The notes under the pieces were generated by a model, which had not been told where the DNA came from, made no database searches, and worked only from the letters and a program-made list of their open reading frames with translations. A stretch of DNA of 56,721 nucleotides from positions 1 to 56,721 of the forward strand of contig NZ_BLYI01000014.1 of NCBI RefSeq assembly GCF_016586355.1. Direction: 5' to 3'. Positions 1 through 9,386 of this stretch are shown one piece after another (position 1 is the stretch's first letter; each line of letters begins with the position of its first letter). The DNA is from Anaerostipes butyraticus (GTDB lineage Bacteria; Bacillota; Clostridia; Lachnospirales; Lachnospiraceae). The position numbers and the translations under genes are program-made.

Positions 1-46
1 ATCTTCGATTCCCTCGCGCACGGGCTTCGCCCTATAGACACAAATG

Positions 47-89
47 AAAAGGACCCTGACCGAACATAAATGCTCGGCAGGGTTCTTTT
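47..89. terminator. Intrinsic terminator downstream of nifJ
   Basis: An imperfect hairpin pairs AAAGGACCCTG..CCGA with TCGG..CAGGGTTCTTT around a short A-rich loop, with T-rich runs on both sides. It starts 33 bases past the nifJ stop codon on the minus strand and is the likely nifJ terminator; it could also end transcription entering from the left. Bases 1-46 contain only a small GGGC-TTC-GCCC hairpin and no gene. Confidence 0.75.
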
Positions 90-121
90 ATTTGCGTCTG
101 CACGGCTCATTGCCAGCGTGA

Positions 122-3100
122 CTATTTATCAGACATTTCTTTCAAGCGTTCGTATTTAGCTTCTGCGTTTGCTTTAGACTCTGCGAACAGCTCTTTAGCT
201 CTTTCTGGGTTCTGACGAGACAGAGCGTTGTAACGAACTTCTCCCATCATGAACTCTTCGTAGTCTGTTGTAGGTGCTTTAGAATCTAAGTGGAATGGAT
301 TCTTTCCTTCTTCTGCGAGTGATGGATTGAATCTGAAGAGGTTCCAGTATCCAGATGTTACTGCTTTCTTCTCTTCTGTCTGAGCGATCTTCATTCCGCC
401 CTTGATTCCGTGGTTGATACATGGAGCGTATCCGATGATCAGTGATGGTCCTGGATATGCTTCTGCTTCAGCGATTGCTTTTACAGTCTGGTTGTAATCA
501 GCACCCATAGCAACCTGTGCTACATATACATAACCATAGCTCATTGCCATTGCTGCAAGGTCTTTCTTCTTAGTTCCCTTACCAGCTGCCTGGAACTGAG
601 CGATTGCTCCAAGGTTAGTAGCTTTAGATGCCTGTCCACCTGTGTTAGAGTAAACTTCTGTATCGAATACGAATACGTTTACATCTTCTCCAGATGCTAA
701 TACGTGGTCAAGTCCGCCGTAACCGATGTCGTATGCCCATCCGTCACCACCGAAGATCCACTGTGATTTCTTAGACAGGTAATCTTTCATCTTAAGGATT
801 TCTTTTGCTTCATCACATCCGCATGCTTCAAGAGCTGCAACTAATTTTTCTGTAGCTGCTCCGTTCTTGCTTCCATCTGCGTATGTATCAAGATATTCAG
901 CTGCTGCTGCTTTTACATCTTCATTATCTGCAGAATCTGCTAATGCAGCAACTTTTTCTTTTGTCTGTTCTCTTAATGTGTTCTGTCCTGTGAACATACC
1001 TAAACCAAACTCAGCATTGTCTTCGAACAGTGAGTTAGCCCAGGCTGGTCCCTGTCCTTTTGCGTTTGTTGTGTATGGTGTAGCAGGTGCAGATCCACCC
1101 CAGATAGAAGAACATCCTGTTGCGTTAGCGATGTACATTCTTTCACCGAATAACTGAGTGATCAGTTTAGCATATGGTGTTTCACCACAACCAGCACATG
1201 CTCCTGAGAACTCAAGTAATGGCTGTCTGAACTGGCTTCCTTTAACAGATTCAGCTTTGAATTTAGCAAGAACGTCTTCTTTTGCAGGTAATTTCTGACC
1301 ATAGTCGAATACTTCCTGCTGATCTCTCTGGCTGTCTAATGACTGCATAGAAAGCGCTTTCTCGCCTTTCTTTCCAGGACATACATTGACACAAGATCCA
1401 CATCCAAGACAGTCAAGAACTGTAACTGTCATAGCGAATTTGTAGCCAGGCATTCCTGTCATATCAGCTGTCTTTGCAGCTGCAGGAGCTGCTGCTGCTT
1501 CTTCTTCTGTCATTACAACCGGACGAATTGTTGCATGAGGACATACATATGAACAGAAGTTACACTGGATACAGTTATCTGGATTCCAAGAAGGAACGTC
1601 TACTGCAACTCCACGTTTTTCAAATGCAGATGCTCCAAGAGGCATATGTCCGTCTGCATATGGAAGAAGGTCGCTGACTTTCAGTGAGTTACCAACCTGT
1701 CCGTTAACCGGATTCTGGATGTTGTTGATGTAGTCAACCAGTTTCTTATCGCCTTCTTTAGCTTCAACGAATAAGCTTTCTTCTTCACAGTCAGCCCATT
1801 CTGCTGGAACTGGCACTTCTACGATTGCTTTTGCACCAGCATCGATAGCTTCATGGTTCATCTTAACGATGTGATCACCCTTCTTGCTGTAAGAAGCTGT
1901 TGCCGCATCTTTCATATATTTGATTGCATCTTCCTCAGGGATGATTCCTGATAATTTGAAGAATGCTGACTGAAGGACTGTATTGATACGTCCGCCAAGT
2001 CCGATTTCTTTACCGATCTTAATACCATCAATGATGTAGAATTTGATGTTGTGTTTTGCAAGGTAAGCTTTTACCTGTCCTGGCAGGTGATCGCCAACTT
2101 CTTCCGGAGACCAGCTGCAGTTAAGCAGGAATGTTCCGCCGTCTTTCAAATCCTGAACCATGTTGTATTTTGTTACATATGGTGCACAGTGGCATGCAAC
2201 AAAGTCAGCCTTGTTGATCAGGTATGTAGATTTGATCGGGTCATCTCCGAAACGTAAGTGGGACATTGTAACACCACCGGATTTCTTAGAATCATAATCA
2301 AAGTATGCCTGAGCGTATTTGTCTGTGTGGTCACCAATGATCTTGATAGAGTTCTTGTTGGCACCAACTGTACCATCGGCTCCAAGCCCCCAGAATTTGC
2401 AGGATACGATGCTGTCTGGAGCTGTTACAGGAGCTTCTCCTCTTTCAAGAGACAGATTTGTAACATCATCCACGATACCGATTGTAAATTCGTTCTTGTC
2501 AACATTATCAAATGTTGCAATGATATCTGCTGGAGTTGTATCGTTGGAACCTAATCCGTAACGTCCTCCGTTGATTGTGCAGCTTTCGAATTTTGTTCCT
2601 CTTAATGCGTTAACAACATCAAGGTATAATGGCTCTCTTGCACCAGGCTCTTTGGATCTGTCTAATACGTTGATCACTTTTGCAGTTTCAGGGATTGCTT
2701 CTACTAATTTTTCAGCAACGAATGGTCTGTAAAGACGAACTTTAACAACACCGACTTTCTTGCCCTGTTTCATTAAGTAATCGATTGTTTCGTCAATTGT
2801 TTCACAAACAGATCCCATAGCGATGATGATGCTTTCTGCATCTTCAGCACCATAGTAGTTAAACAGTTTGTAGTCTGTACCGATCTTAGCGTTTACCTGG
2901 TTCATGTAATCTTCAACGATTGCCGGGAATGCGTTGTAAGCTGAGTTACAAGCTTCTCTTGCCTGGAAGAAGATATCTGGGTTCTGTGCGGAACCACGGA
3001 GAACCGGATGTTCTGGATTTAATGCTTCTGCTCTGAATTTCTCAACAGCGTCGAAATCAACCATATCTGCAAGATCTTCATTATCCCACATTTCAATCTT

Positions 3101-3643
3101 CTGGATTTCATGAGAAGTTCTGAAACCATCAAAGAAATGAAGTACTGGAACTCTTCCTTTGATTGTTGATAAATGAGCAACTGCTCCTAAGTCCATAACT
3201 TCCTGAACGCTGGAACTGCAAAGCATTGCGAAACCTGTCTGACGACAAGCGTAAACGTCGGAATGATCTCCGAAGATGTTCAGTGCATGAGATGCAAGCG
3301 CACGAGCAGATACATCAAATACACAAGGCATCATTTCACCAGCAATCTTGTACATGTTAGGGATCATAAGCAGCAGACCCTGAGATGCTGTGTAAGTAGT
3401 TGTTAATGCACCAGCTGCTAAAGCACCGTGAACTGTTCCGGCAGCTCCTGCTTCAGACTGCATTTCAACTAATTTTACAGGATGTCCGAAGATATTCTTC
3501 TTACCCTGTGTTGCCCACTGGTCAGTAACTTCTGCCATTGGTGAGGATGGTGTAATCGGATAGATCGCAGCTGTTTCTGTAAACGCATAGGATACGTGAG
3601 CAGCGGCTGTGTTACCATCCATGGTTTTCATTTTTCTTGCCAT
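122..3643 (-). CDS. nifJ: Pyruvate:ferredoxin (flavodoxin) oxidoreductase
   Basis: Cytoplasmic enzyme that oxidatively decarboxylates pyruvate with CoA to acetyl-CoA and CO2 and reduces ferredoxin, a central fermentative step in anaerobes. The 1173-residue chain has the usual single-polypeptide PFOR order: N-terminal pyrimidine-binding domain (YPITPSSPM near residue 28), transketolase C-like domain, gamma domain, EKR region, two [4Fe-4S] ferredoxin motifs (CIQCNFCSYVCPH and CLGCGSCVNVCPG) and a TPP domain with CAGCGETPY and GDGWAYDIG. The start at 3643 was chosen because AGGAGG lies 9 bases upstream (MARKMKTMDG); the reading frame continues 15 codons further without an RBS. It is monocistronic, with its own extended -10 promoter and a terminator. 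Confidence 0.97.
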   Translation of the reverse strand: MARKMKTMDGNTAAAHVSYAFTETAAIYPITPSSPMAEVTDQWATQGKKNIFGHPVKLVEMQSEAGAAGTVHGALAAGALTTTYTASQGLLLMIPNMYKIAGEMMPCVFDVSARALASHALNIFGDHSDVYACRQTGFAMLCSSSVQEVMDLGAVAHLSTIKGRVPVLHFFDGFRTSHEIQKIEMWDNEDLADMVDFDAVEKFRAEALNPEHPVLRGSAQNPDIFFQAREACNSAYNAFPAIVEDYMNQVNAKIGTDYKLFNYYGAEDAESIIIAMGSVCETIDETIDYLMKQGKKVGVVKVRLYRPFVAEKLVEAIPETAKVINVLDRSKEPGAREPLYLDVVNALRGTKFESCTINGGRYGLGSNDTTPADIIATFDNVDKNEFTIGIVDDVTNLSLERGEAPVTAPDSIVSCKFWGLGADGTVGANKNSIKIIGDHTDKYAQAYFDYDSKKSGGVTMSHLRFGDDPIKSTYLINKADFVACHCAPYVTKYNMVQDLKDGGTFLLNCSWSPEEVGDHLPGQVKAYLAKHNIKFYIIDGIKIGKEIGLGGRINTVLQSAFFKLSGIIPEEDAIKYMKDAATASYSKKGDHIVKMNHEAIDAGAKAIVEVPVPAEWADCEEESLFVEAKEGDKKLVDYINNIQNPVNGQVGNSLKVSDLLPYADGHMPLGASAFEKRGVAVDVPSWNPDNCIQCNFCSYVCPHATIRPVVMTEEEAAAAPAAAKTADMTGMPGYKFAMTVTVLDCLGCGSCVNVCPGKKGEKALSMQSLDSQRDQQEVFDYGQKLPAKEDVLAKFKAESVKGSQFRQPLLEFSGACAGCGETPYAKLITQLFGERMYIANATGCSSIWGGSAPATPYTTNAKGQGPAWANSLFEDNAEFGLGMFTGQNTLREQTKEKVAALADSADNEDVKAAAAEYLDTYADGSKNGAATEKLVAALEACGCDEAKEILKMKDYLSKKSQWIFGGDGWAYDIGYGGLDHVLASGEDVNVFVFDTEVYSNTGGQASKATNLGAIAQFQAAGKGTKKKDLAAMAMSYGYVYVAQVAMGADYNQTVKAIAEAEAYPGPSLIIGYAPCINHGIKGGMKIAQTEEKKAVTSGYWNLFRFNPSLAEEGKNPFHLDSKAPTTDYEEFMMGEVRYNALSRQNPERAKELFAESKANAEAKYERLKEMSDK

Positions 3644-3732
3644 GTTTCTCTTCCTCCTAAAAAATCTCGTATGACGTTTATCACACATTGGTTAATCTCT
3701 GCTTCGATACCTCGCATATTTCCGCAGAAAAT

Positions 3733-3741
3733 ATTATAACA
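3733..3741 (-). promoter_or_regulatory. Extended -10 promoter for nifJ
   Basis: On the minus strand the sequence TGTTATAAT gives a perfect TATAAT with a TGn extension about 90 bases before the nifJ start. No good -35 hexamer is seen 17 bases upstream, as often occurs with extended -10 promoters. The strong -10 fits a highly expressed gene. Confidence 0.6.
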
Positions 3742-3770
3742 ACTACACAAGTTGCATAAAACATAAACAA

Positions 3771-3800
3771 AGCTGTATACACTAATTACTGTATACAGCT
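3771..3800 (-). terminator. Perfect 10-bp inverted repeat between mltG and nifJ
   Basis: AGCTGTATAC and GTATACAGCT are perfect complements separated by a 10-base loop. The hairpin lies 105 bases past the mltG stop, and a T-rich stretch (CTTTGTTTATG) follows on the minus strand, so it is probably the mltG terminator. The U tract is interrupted, so an operator upstream of the nifJ promoter is an alternative. Confidence 0.5.
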
Positions 3801-3905
3801 TTTATTTTACAATATTTGCACAACTTTTTAAAGGTGTTTTTCATATTTTTAGGTATTTTTTTTCGTACGTTATAAAAATAACAATCCCTGGAAACCAAAG
3901 AATTA

Positions 3906-4826
3906 TCAGGACTTATCGTCTGTTATGATTCTTGTGTCCTGGTGTTCCTGATAAGTTTTTGTAAATATGTGCGTCTTCTTATTTCCATCTGTATGATAGT
4001 AAAGATAATCATTCTTCTGCGGATTCATCGCAGCGCTCAGAGACTCATTGCCCGGATTACAGATTGCTCCCACCGGAAGTCCGCTGTTTCTGTAAGTATT
4101 ATATGGTGATTTTACTTTCAGATCCTTATAGTATACCTTATTTGCATCATACATTCCATCTGTAGTCACATAAAGCACCGTCGGACACATCTGCAGGCGC
4201 ATCTTCTTTGCCAAGCGATTTTCAATTACCCCAGCTATAGTTGGTCTTTCGCTGGCAACTGCGGCCTCTCGTTCTACGATAGACGCAATGGTTACGATAT
4301 CATACATGGAACGTTTTCCTTTATAATTCTTAGCCAGAGCCTGATATTTCTGTTCGAAATTATCCAGCATCTTCTGCACCAGATCCTCCGGATCCGCATT
4401 TCGATAAATCTCATAGGTATCCGGATACAGGAATCCTTCCAGCTGATACTTCACACCATCTTTTTTCGGAAGATCCTTAATCCAGCTGTTGGTATACTTA
4501 CTGGTGTCCTTCACAGCAGCTATAAAATCATCCGCTTTGAAAATATTTTCATCTTCCAGATGTTTGGCCATCATATCAACTGAGTAGCCTTCCGGAAATG
4601 TCACATCCACAATCTGCTTTTCCAGCGCCCGCTGTCTTGCTTCTTCTGCTTTCTGCGCTCTGTACTGCCGGAAAAAATGAATGCCGACAGCTGCCGCAGC
4701 GGCAATTATGATAAGGATGATCAATCCAATGATCAGCGGTTTCTTTGATCCTCTCCTGTGATTTCTCTTCCAGCCTTTCCTTCCATGTCCGGGCTTCTTA
4801 TTAAAATCTAAATATAGGTCGTTCAT
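3906..4826 (-). CDS. mltG: Endolytic murein transglycosylase MltG (YceG-like)
   Basis: Membrane-anchored lytic transglycosylase that cleaves nascent glycan strands and sets their length at the septum and wall. The 306-residue protein has a basic cytoplasmic tail, a single membrane helix (about residues 31-53, IIGLIILIIIAAAAAVG) and an external YceG domain. The catalytic Glu lies in ASIVEREA, followed by the typical VIENRL and GLPVGAICNPG motifs. GGAGGAG precedes the ATG. It is divergent from the cyclophilin operon, with 285 bases between them, and is a single-gene unit. Length and domain order are normal for the Firmicutes family. Confidence 0.95.
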   Translation of the reverse strand: MNDLYLDFNKKPGHGRKGWKRNHRRGSKKPLIIGLIILIIIAAAAAVGIHFFRQYRAQKAEEARQRALEKQIVDVTFPEGYSVDMMAKHLEDENIFKADDFIAAVKDTSKYTNSWIKDLPKKDGVKYQLEGFLYPDTYEIYRNADPEDLVQKMLDNFEQKYQALAKNYKGKRSMYDIVTIASIVEREAAVASERPTIAGVIENRLAKKMRLQMCPTVLYVTTDGMYDANKVYYKDLKVKSPYNTYRNSGLPVGAICNPGNESLSAAMNPQKNDYLYYHTDGNKKTHIFTKTYQEHQDTRIITDDKS

Positions 4827-5021
4827 TCTACTCCTCCAGTTTTCGACAAAATTCGTTTATTGCCATTATACTAGTATTTTGTAAAAAAAACACCCTTTTT
4901 ATTAAATTTTGTTCATATTTTTAATACATTTGTAATTTTATTTATATGAAACAGAAGTTTTCCTTCTATGCAAGAACACCACAAATAAAAAGGGGTTATT
5001 TTCTTTTCCAAAGCCTCCGCC

Positions 5022-5050
5022 TGTACTTTTCCCGGACTTTCGATTATAAT
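5022..5050 (+). promoter_or_regulatory. Promoter of the cyclophilin-HAD operon
   Basis: A perfect TATAAT at 5045-5050 is preceded by a weak -35 (TGTACT, 5022-5027) with a 17-base spacer, about 60 bases before the cyclophilin ATG. The rest of the 285-base divergent gap to mltG is A+T rich and shows nothing else clear. Confidence 0.55.
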
Positions 5051-5111
5051 CAAATCATGGCCGGAATCTGCCCGGCAGACAATAAATTTGTAAAAGAAAG
5101 GAAAGAATATC

Positions 5112-5597
5112 ATGGCAAATCCAATCGTTACGATTACAATGGAAAACGGCGATGTAATGAAGGCGGAATTATATCCGGATATCGCCCCGATTACAGTAGA
5201 AAATTTCGTAAATCTTGTAAAGGACGGTTTTTATGACGGACTTACATTCCATCGTGTGATCGAAGGCTTTATGATCCAGGGCGGGTGCCCGAACGGTGAC
5301 GGAACCGGCGGCCCAGGTCACACAATCAAAGGGGAATTTACAGGAAACGGCGTTCCAAATCATTTAAAACACACAGCCGGGGTTTTATCTATGGCTCGTT
5401 CTATGATGCCTGACTCCGCCGGATCTCAGTTCTTTATCATGCACAAAACTTCTCCGCATCTTGACGGACAGTATGCTGCTTTTGGAAAGATCATTGAGGG
5501 AATGGATGTTGTGAATAAGATTGCAGAAACACCAACGGATTATTCTGACAAACCTCTGACACCTCAGGTTATGAAGAGTGTTACTGTAGAAGAGTAA
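5112..5597 (+). CDS. Peptidyl-prolyl cis-trans isomerase, cyclophilin type
   Basis: Cytoplasmic cyclophilin catalysing cis-trans isomerisation of X-Pro bonds. The 161-residue protein has the full single-domain fold: FHRVIEGFMIQGG (catalytic Arg and the FxMxGG region), GVLSMAR, SAGSQFFI and HLDGQYAAFGKI. There is no signal peptide, so it should be cytosolic. AAAGGAAAG lies upstream of the ATG. A HAD phosphatase follows 30 bases downstream on the same strand and probably shares the transcript. Confidence 0.95.
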   Translation: MANPIVTITMENGDVMKAELYPDIAPITVENFVNLVKDGFYDGLTFHRVIEGFMIQGGCPNGDGTGGPGHTIKGEFTGNGVPNHLKHTAGVLSMARSMMPDSAGSQFFIMHKTSPHLDGQYAAFGKIIEGMDVVNKIAETPTDYSDKPLTPQVMKSVTVEE

Positions 5598-5627
5598 TTT
5601 CCATCTGATATACAAAGGAAAGTTGAT

Positions 5628-6431
5628 ATGAGTGTAAAATTAATTTTTGTTGATGTGGATGACACCCTGTACAGCAAACGGACCCGTCATGTACCGGATT
5701 CTGCCCGGGCAGCGCTTCAGGAAGCCCAAAGAAACGGCCATAAGATCTTTGTAAATACCGGCCGTCCTCTGGCATATTTTGAACAGGAAATCCTTGACAT
5801 TGGTTTTGACGGAATGATTTGTTCCAATGGTGTATATATTTTAATCGAAGACAAACTGATCTATCACAAGACGGTTCCGAAAGATGTGCAGAAAGCCGTG
5901 ATGGACGCCTGCGTCCGCCACCATATTTTTGGAACTCTGGAAGGAGAGAAATGTTCCTATTTTCGAAACCATGATGTAAACTTCCATCCTCATTATGGTT
6001 TTATGATCCAGGCCTTTGACCTGGCGCCGGATATGCCGCATGAATTTTCCTGGGATCATGCGGATACCTGCGAAAAGATCATTGTTTTCAGCGGAGAAGG
6101 CAGTGATATGCCAGGATTTCTGAAAGAACTGGATCGGTTAAATGATGTGCTTGATTATATCCGCATAACCGATGATCAGTATGAGATTCTTTTAAAAGGT
6201 CACAGCAAGGGAACCGGACTTTTGAATGCTGCACAGTATTATCACACTTCAGCAGCCAACTGCTATGCCTTTGGAGACAGCAATAATGATGCCGAAATGA
6301 TCAAAGCTGCCGGACACGGTATTGCCATGGGCAACGCCTGTAATGAACTAAAAGCGATTGCAGACTATGTTACCACGGATATTGATGAAGATGGTATCAT
6401 GAATGCTCTAAAGCATTTTGAGTTGATTTAA
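5628..6431 (+). CDS. Cof-type HAD-IIB family hydrolase
   Basis: Haloacid dehalogenase superfamily phosphatase of the Cof/IIB group, which act on sugar phosphates and similar small metabolites; the substrate cannot be read from sequence. The 267 residues show motif I DVDDTLYSK (nucleophile DxD), motif II in NTGRP, a C2-type cap, the conserved Lys in LLKGHSKGTGL, and motif IV GDSNNDAEMI. AAAGGAAAG precedes the ATG. It is the second gene after the cyclophilin and ends at a strong terminator. It is more distant from the three HAD paralogs at 46-51 kb than those are from one another. Confidence 0.92.
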   Translation: MSVKLIFVDVDDTLYSKRTRHVPDSARAALQEAQRNGHKIFVNTGRPLAYFEQEILDIGFDGMICSNGVYILIEDKLIYHKTVPKDVQKAVMDACVRHHIFGTLEGEKCSYFRNHDVNFHPHYGFMIQAFDLAPDMPHEFSWDHADTCEKIIVFSGEGSDMPGFLKELDRLNDVLDYIRITDDQYEILLKGHSKGTGLLNAAQYYHTSAANCYAFGDSNNDAEMIKAAGHGIAMGNACNELKAIADYVTTDIDEDGIMNALKHFELI

Positions 6432-6438
6432 TAACAGC

Positions 6439-6472
6439 AAGACCCGGAAATTCAAAAAATTTCCGGGTCTTT
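6439..6472 (+). terminator. Rho-independent terminator of the cyclophilin-HAD operon
   Basis: A perfect 14-bp stem (AAGACCCGGAAATT / AATTTCCGGGTCTT) with a 6-base loop is followed by TTTTCTTTT on the plus strand. It lies 8 bases past the HAD stop and between converging genes, so it may also shield the end of the yhgE transcript. Confidence 0.9.
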
Positions 6473-6497
6473 TTCTTTTCCTGCGATATCACTTTTA

Positions 6498-9167
6498 CTA
6501 TGCGGTCTCCAAAGTTCCACCGATCCTTTTCTTCATGCGGAACCGATAGAGAAGAATTGTTAAAGCCGTAAACACAATCAAAATTCCTGCAAACACAGCC
6601 ACATCCTGTCCGATTGCTCCATCCATGGAAAGCGTATGCCGGAATGCATGAACTGTGTAGGTAAACGGCATAAAGTTATGAAGGATTTTATAGAATTTTG
6701 GCGCCATGTCCAGCGGATAGGTTCCTGCCGCTGCTCCCAGCTGGAGCACCATAAATACCAGCACCAAATAACTTCCAATCCGATTAATGAACATTTCAAA
6801 GAAACAGATCATCGCCATAAATGCCATAGATGCAAGAATTGCCATTCCAAAGGTTTTTCCCACATAATCCGGCCGCATTCCATTGACTCCCATTAATACG
6901 CCTACCATAACGACCGCCTGTAAAACAGAGATGACTGCCATCACTCCGGCTTTGCTAAGCCACCACTGAAAACCATTTTTTACCTCTTCATTTTTTTCCA
7001 TTAAAGGATACATGACAGTAAAAGCGATACAAGCCACAAAAAGTCCTACAGACATCATATACGGTGCCATGGCATGACCATTGTTTTGAACATGAGAATA
7101 TTCAACATTCTCAGTTTTAACCGGCGCCGCCATCATCTCATTCGTTTTTTCACTGGTCTTTGTATGATTGATCTGATCTGCCCCGTCTTTTAGACTGTCA
7201 CTGAGTGTTTTGCTTCCATCCGCAAGTTTCGTAATCCCTGTTCCAAGTGTCTGGGAACCTGACGCCAGCTGGCCGGCTCCGCTGCTGATCTGTCCGGCTC
7301 CGGACGATAACTGGGCAGCACCGCTGTTCAGCGTCTGATTATTGGATATAAGAGTCTGCAGACCGCTTCCCAGAGAATTTGTTCCCTGATACATCTGATT
7401 CATACCGGAAATAAAAATCGGCAGGTTTCCGCTGACACGGGAAATTCCCTGATTCAGCTGTGTGGCTCCACTGTTTAAAGCACCAGAACGGCTCTGCAGT
7501 GTCCCCAGACCTGTATTTACCTGTGAAACACCAGAGATATATGTTTTCACGCCATTTTTCAGTCCATTGGTTCCATCAATGCCATTCTGGAGACTTTCAA
7601 TTCCCTTTTCCATAGTCTCAAGGCCCTGAATCAGACCCATATCAGAAGCCGTTGTTCCGTTCCGGTCAAGACCATTCTGGATTTTCTCCAATCCAGAGTA
7701 CATCTGACTGACAGCGGTTTCACTCTGAGGAAGCAGCTGAGCAGAAGACTTCGCCAGTGCTGCTGTCTGCTGCTTCAGCTGTGCGATCATCTCGTCAGAA
7801 GATGTATTTTTTAAATTGTCATCTTCTGTATCCTTTGCGGAAGCATAAACTGCATCCACATCATTTTTCACATCACCTGCTGCTGTCTCGACCTCTCCAA
7901 TTTCTTCCATCAGCTGATTCTGCTCCTCTTCCGAAAGGCTTTCAAAAACAGAAGATTGTTTTAACTGACGGATTTTCTCCTGAAGCTGTGCAGTATCTGT
8001 TTTGGCCGAAGCCGCCTGCTGTGCTGTCTTTTCATTCTGACCGCTTTCAGATGTACTTTTACCTGCGGAGTCTGCCTGTGAAACCGCCTGGTTCAATGCC
8101 TGGATTCCCTGGTTTAGCTGTTCCATTCCCTTAGTCAGCTGATCAATCTGTGACTGTGACGGCATAGTCTTATCAATCTGAGATGACATTTCCTGCGCTC
8201 CGTTTAAAACCTGACTTGCTGCCGTTTTAAGCTCCTTTGTGCCGGAAGAAAGAGCCTGAACTCCCTGGTTTAGCTGACCGCTTCCTGCAGCGATCGTTCC
8301 GGTTCCTGCAGCCGCCTGACTAACTCCTGCAGTATACTGAGAAATTCCAGAAGCCAGAGATTTAGAACCATCCTGGAGCTGTCCTGCACCCTTTTGCAGA
8401 GAAGCAGCCCCATCCTTCAGGCTGACAGCACCGGATTCCAGCTGCGCCGCTCCTGACGCTGCCGCCTCTGTACCGTTCGTATACTGCTTTAATCCAACTT
8501 TCAGAGTCTCCGCTCCATTTTGAAATACCAGAGAACTGGACGATAATTTTTCCAGATTCTTCTCAATTTCTGTGTTTCCGTCACTCAGAGCCTGGGTGCC
8601 GTCTTTTATCTGTTTGGCTCCATCTGCCGCCTGAGCCATTCCGCTGCCGGCTTTTTTGATTTGGGCGAAGATTGTCTGTGCATAAGTTTCTGTTACTTGT
8701 TCTGACACAGACTTCTCAATCTTTGCCATAGCACTTTCATCCATTTTGGAAGCAATATAATTGGTTCCAGGATTGGTCTTATATATCAGTTTCATCTGTT
8801 TTGGATTCTCATCCATCAGCGTTGCCGCATTTTTCGAAAAATCTTTTGGAATGGAAATGATCATATAATAGGTCCCATCTTTCAATCCATCTTCTGCTTT
8901 CTTATCGCTGACAAAATGGAAATCCAAAGAACCTGATTTTTTTAAATTATCTGCCAGAGCATCTCCCACTGCCAGTTCCTTTCCTTGATAGTTCGTTTTC
9001 TGATCATGGTTCACCACAGCTACGGGCAGCTCATCCACATCCCCATAAGGATCCCACATAGATCCAAGAAAAATAGATGTATAAACTGCCGGAATCGTAA
9101 TAATGGCCAGCAGAATCACGATCATCCATTTGTTTTTCATAATTTTCTGCCATTCCCGTTTCAGCAT
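6498..9167 (-). CDS. YhgE/Pip domain membrane protein (ABC-2 type)
   Basis: Large 889-residue membrane protein of the YhgE/Pip family (related to B. subtilis YhgE and phage infection protein). It has an N-terminal TM helix (residues 12-32), a long extracytoplasmic region and five to six TM helices in the last 200 residues that resemble an ABC-2 permease half. The external region is dominated by degenerate heptad-like repeats (SGAAQLESGA, GAGQLQDGS, SSGAGQISSGAGQ), typical of the family and predicted helical. The family role is uncertain; proposed roles include export of lipids or peptides and phage adsorption. AAGGGAAA serves as RBS. Two tandem palindromes lie between its near-consensus promoter and start, and a divergent Rrf2-type regulator is adjacent, so repression by that protein is likely. 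Confidence 0.93.
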   Translation of the reverse strand: MLKREWQKIMKNKWMIVILLAIITIPAVYTSIFLGSMWDPYGDVDELPVAVVNHDQKTNYQGKELAVGDALADNLKKSGSLDFHFVSDKKAEDGLKDGTYYMIISIPKDFSKNAATLMDENPKQMKLIYKTNPGTNYIASKMDESAMAKIEKSVSEQVTETYAQTIFAQIKKAGSGMAQAADGAKQIKDGTQALSDGNTEIEKNLEKLSSSSLVFQNGAETLKVGLKQYTNGTEAAASGAAQLESGAVSLKDGAASLQKGAGQLQDGSKSLASGISQYTAGVSQAAAGTGTIAAGSGQLNQGVQALSSGTKELKTAASQVLNGAQEMSSQIDKTMPSQSQIDQLTKGMEQLNQGIQALNQAVSQADSAGKSTSESGQNEKTAQQAASAKTDTAQLQEKIRQLKQSSVFESLSEEEQNQLMEEIGEVETAAGDVKNDVDAVYASAKDTEDDNLKNTSSDEMIAQLKQQTAALAKSSAQLLPQSETAVSQMYSGLEKIQNGLDRNGTTASDMGLIQGLETMEKGIESLQNGIDGTNGLKNGVKTYISGVSQVNTGLGTLQSRSGALNSGATQLNQGISRVSGNLPIFISGMNQMYQGTNSLGSGLQTLISNNQTLNSGAAQLSSGAGQISSGAGQLASGSQTLGTGITKLADGSKTLSDSLKDGADQINHTKTSEKTNEMMAAPVKTENVEYSHVQNNGHAMAPYMMSVGLFVACIAFTVMYPLMEKNEEVKNGFQWWLSKAGVMAVISVLQAVVMVGVLMGVNGMRPDYVGKTFGMAILASMAFMAMICFFEMFINRIGSYLVLVFMVLQLGAAAGTYPLDMAPKFYKILHNFMPFTYTVHAFRHTLSMDGAIGQDVAVFAGILIVFTALTILLYRFRMKKRIGGTLETA

Positions 9168-9195
9168 AAAAGTTTCCCTTCTTTCTTCTTATTTA

Positions 9196-9242
9196 TGGAT
9201 AATAAATATCCACATTTTGTATTCATAGATATTGAATATCCA
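9196..9242. promoter_or_regulatory. Two tandem operators in the yhgE leader
   Basis: Two 17-bp inverted repeats share the form TGGATA-N5-TATCCA: the first at 9196-9212 is perfect, the second at 9226-9242 has one change (TAGATA). Their centres are 30 bp apart, about three helical turns, so both face the same side of DNA. They lie just downstream of the yhgE -10, suiting a repressor. The likely binder is the divergently encoded Rrf2-type protein; this is inference. Confidence 0.72.
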
Positions 9243-9253
9243 CGATTAAAGTC

Positions 9254-9281
9254 ATTATAAACTTTTTTTCTCAAATGTCAA
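9254..9281 (-). promoter_or_regulatory. Near-consensus promoter of yhgE
   Basis: Read on the minus strand: TTGACA (9276-9281), a 16-base spacer, then TATAAT (9254-9259). Both hexamers are perfect. The predicted start of transcription falls a few bases before the first operator. Such a strong promoter next to operators suggests a gene that is normally held off. Confidence 0.85.
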
Positions 9282-9324
9282 TGATATCTTTTGTTTTCTT
9301 TCGGAAATTTTTACTGCTCTCATA

Positions 9325-9354
9325 TTGAATCCTATGAAACATCTAACGTATAAT
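9325..9354 (+). promoter_or_regulatory. Promoter of the Rrf2-type regulator
   Basis: TTGAAT (9325-9330), an 18-base spacer and TATAAT (9349-9354) lie about 32 bases upstream of the regulator start on the plus strand. It is divergent from the yhgE promoter, with about 43 bases between the two -35 elements. Confidence 0.7.
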
Positions 9355-9386
9355 ATACTTAAATTGAACAGAAATGGAGAAATAAA

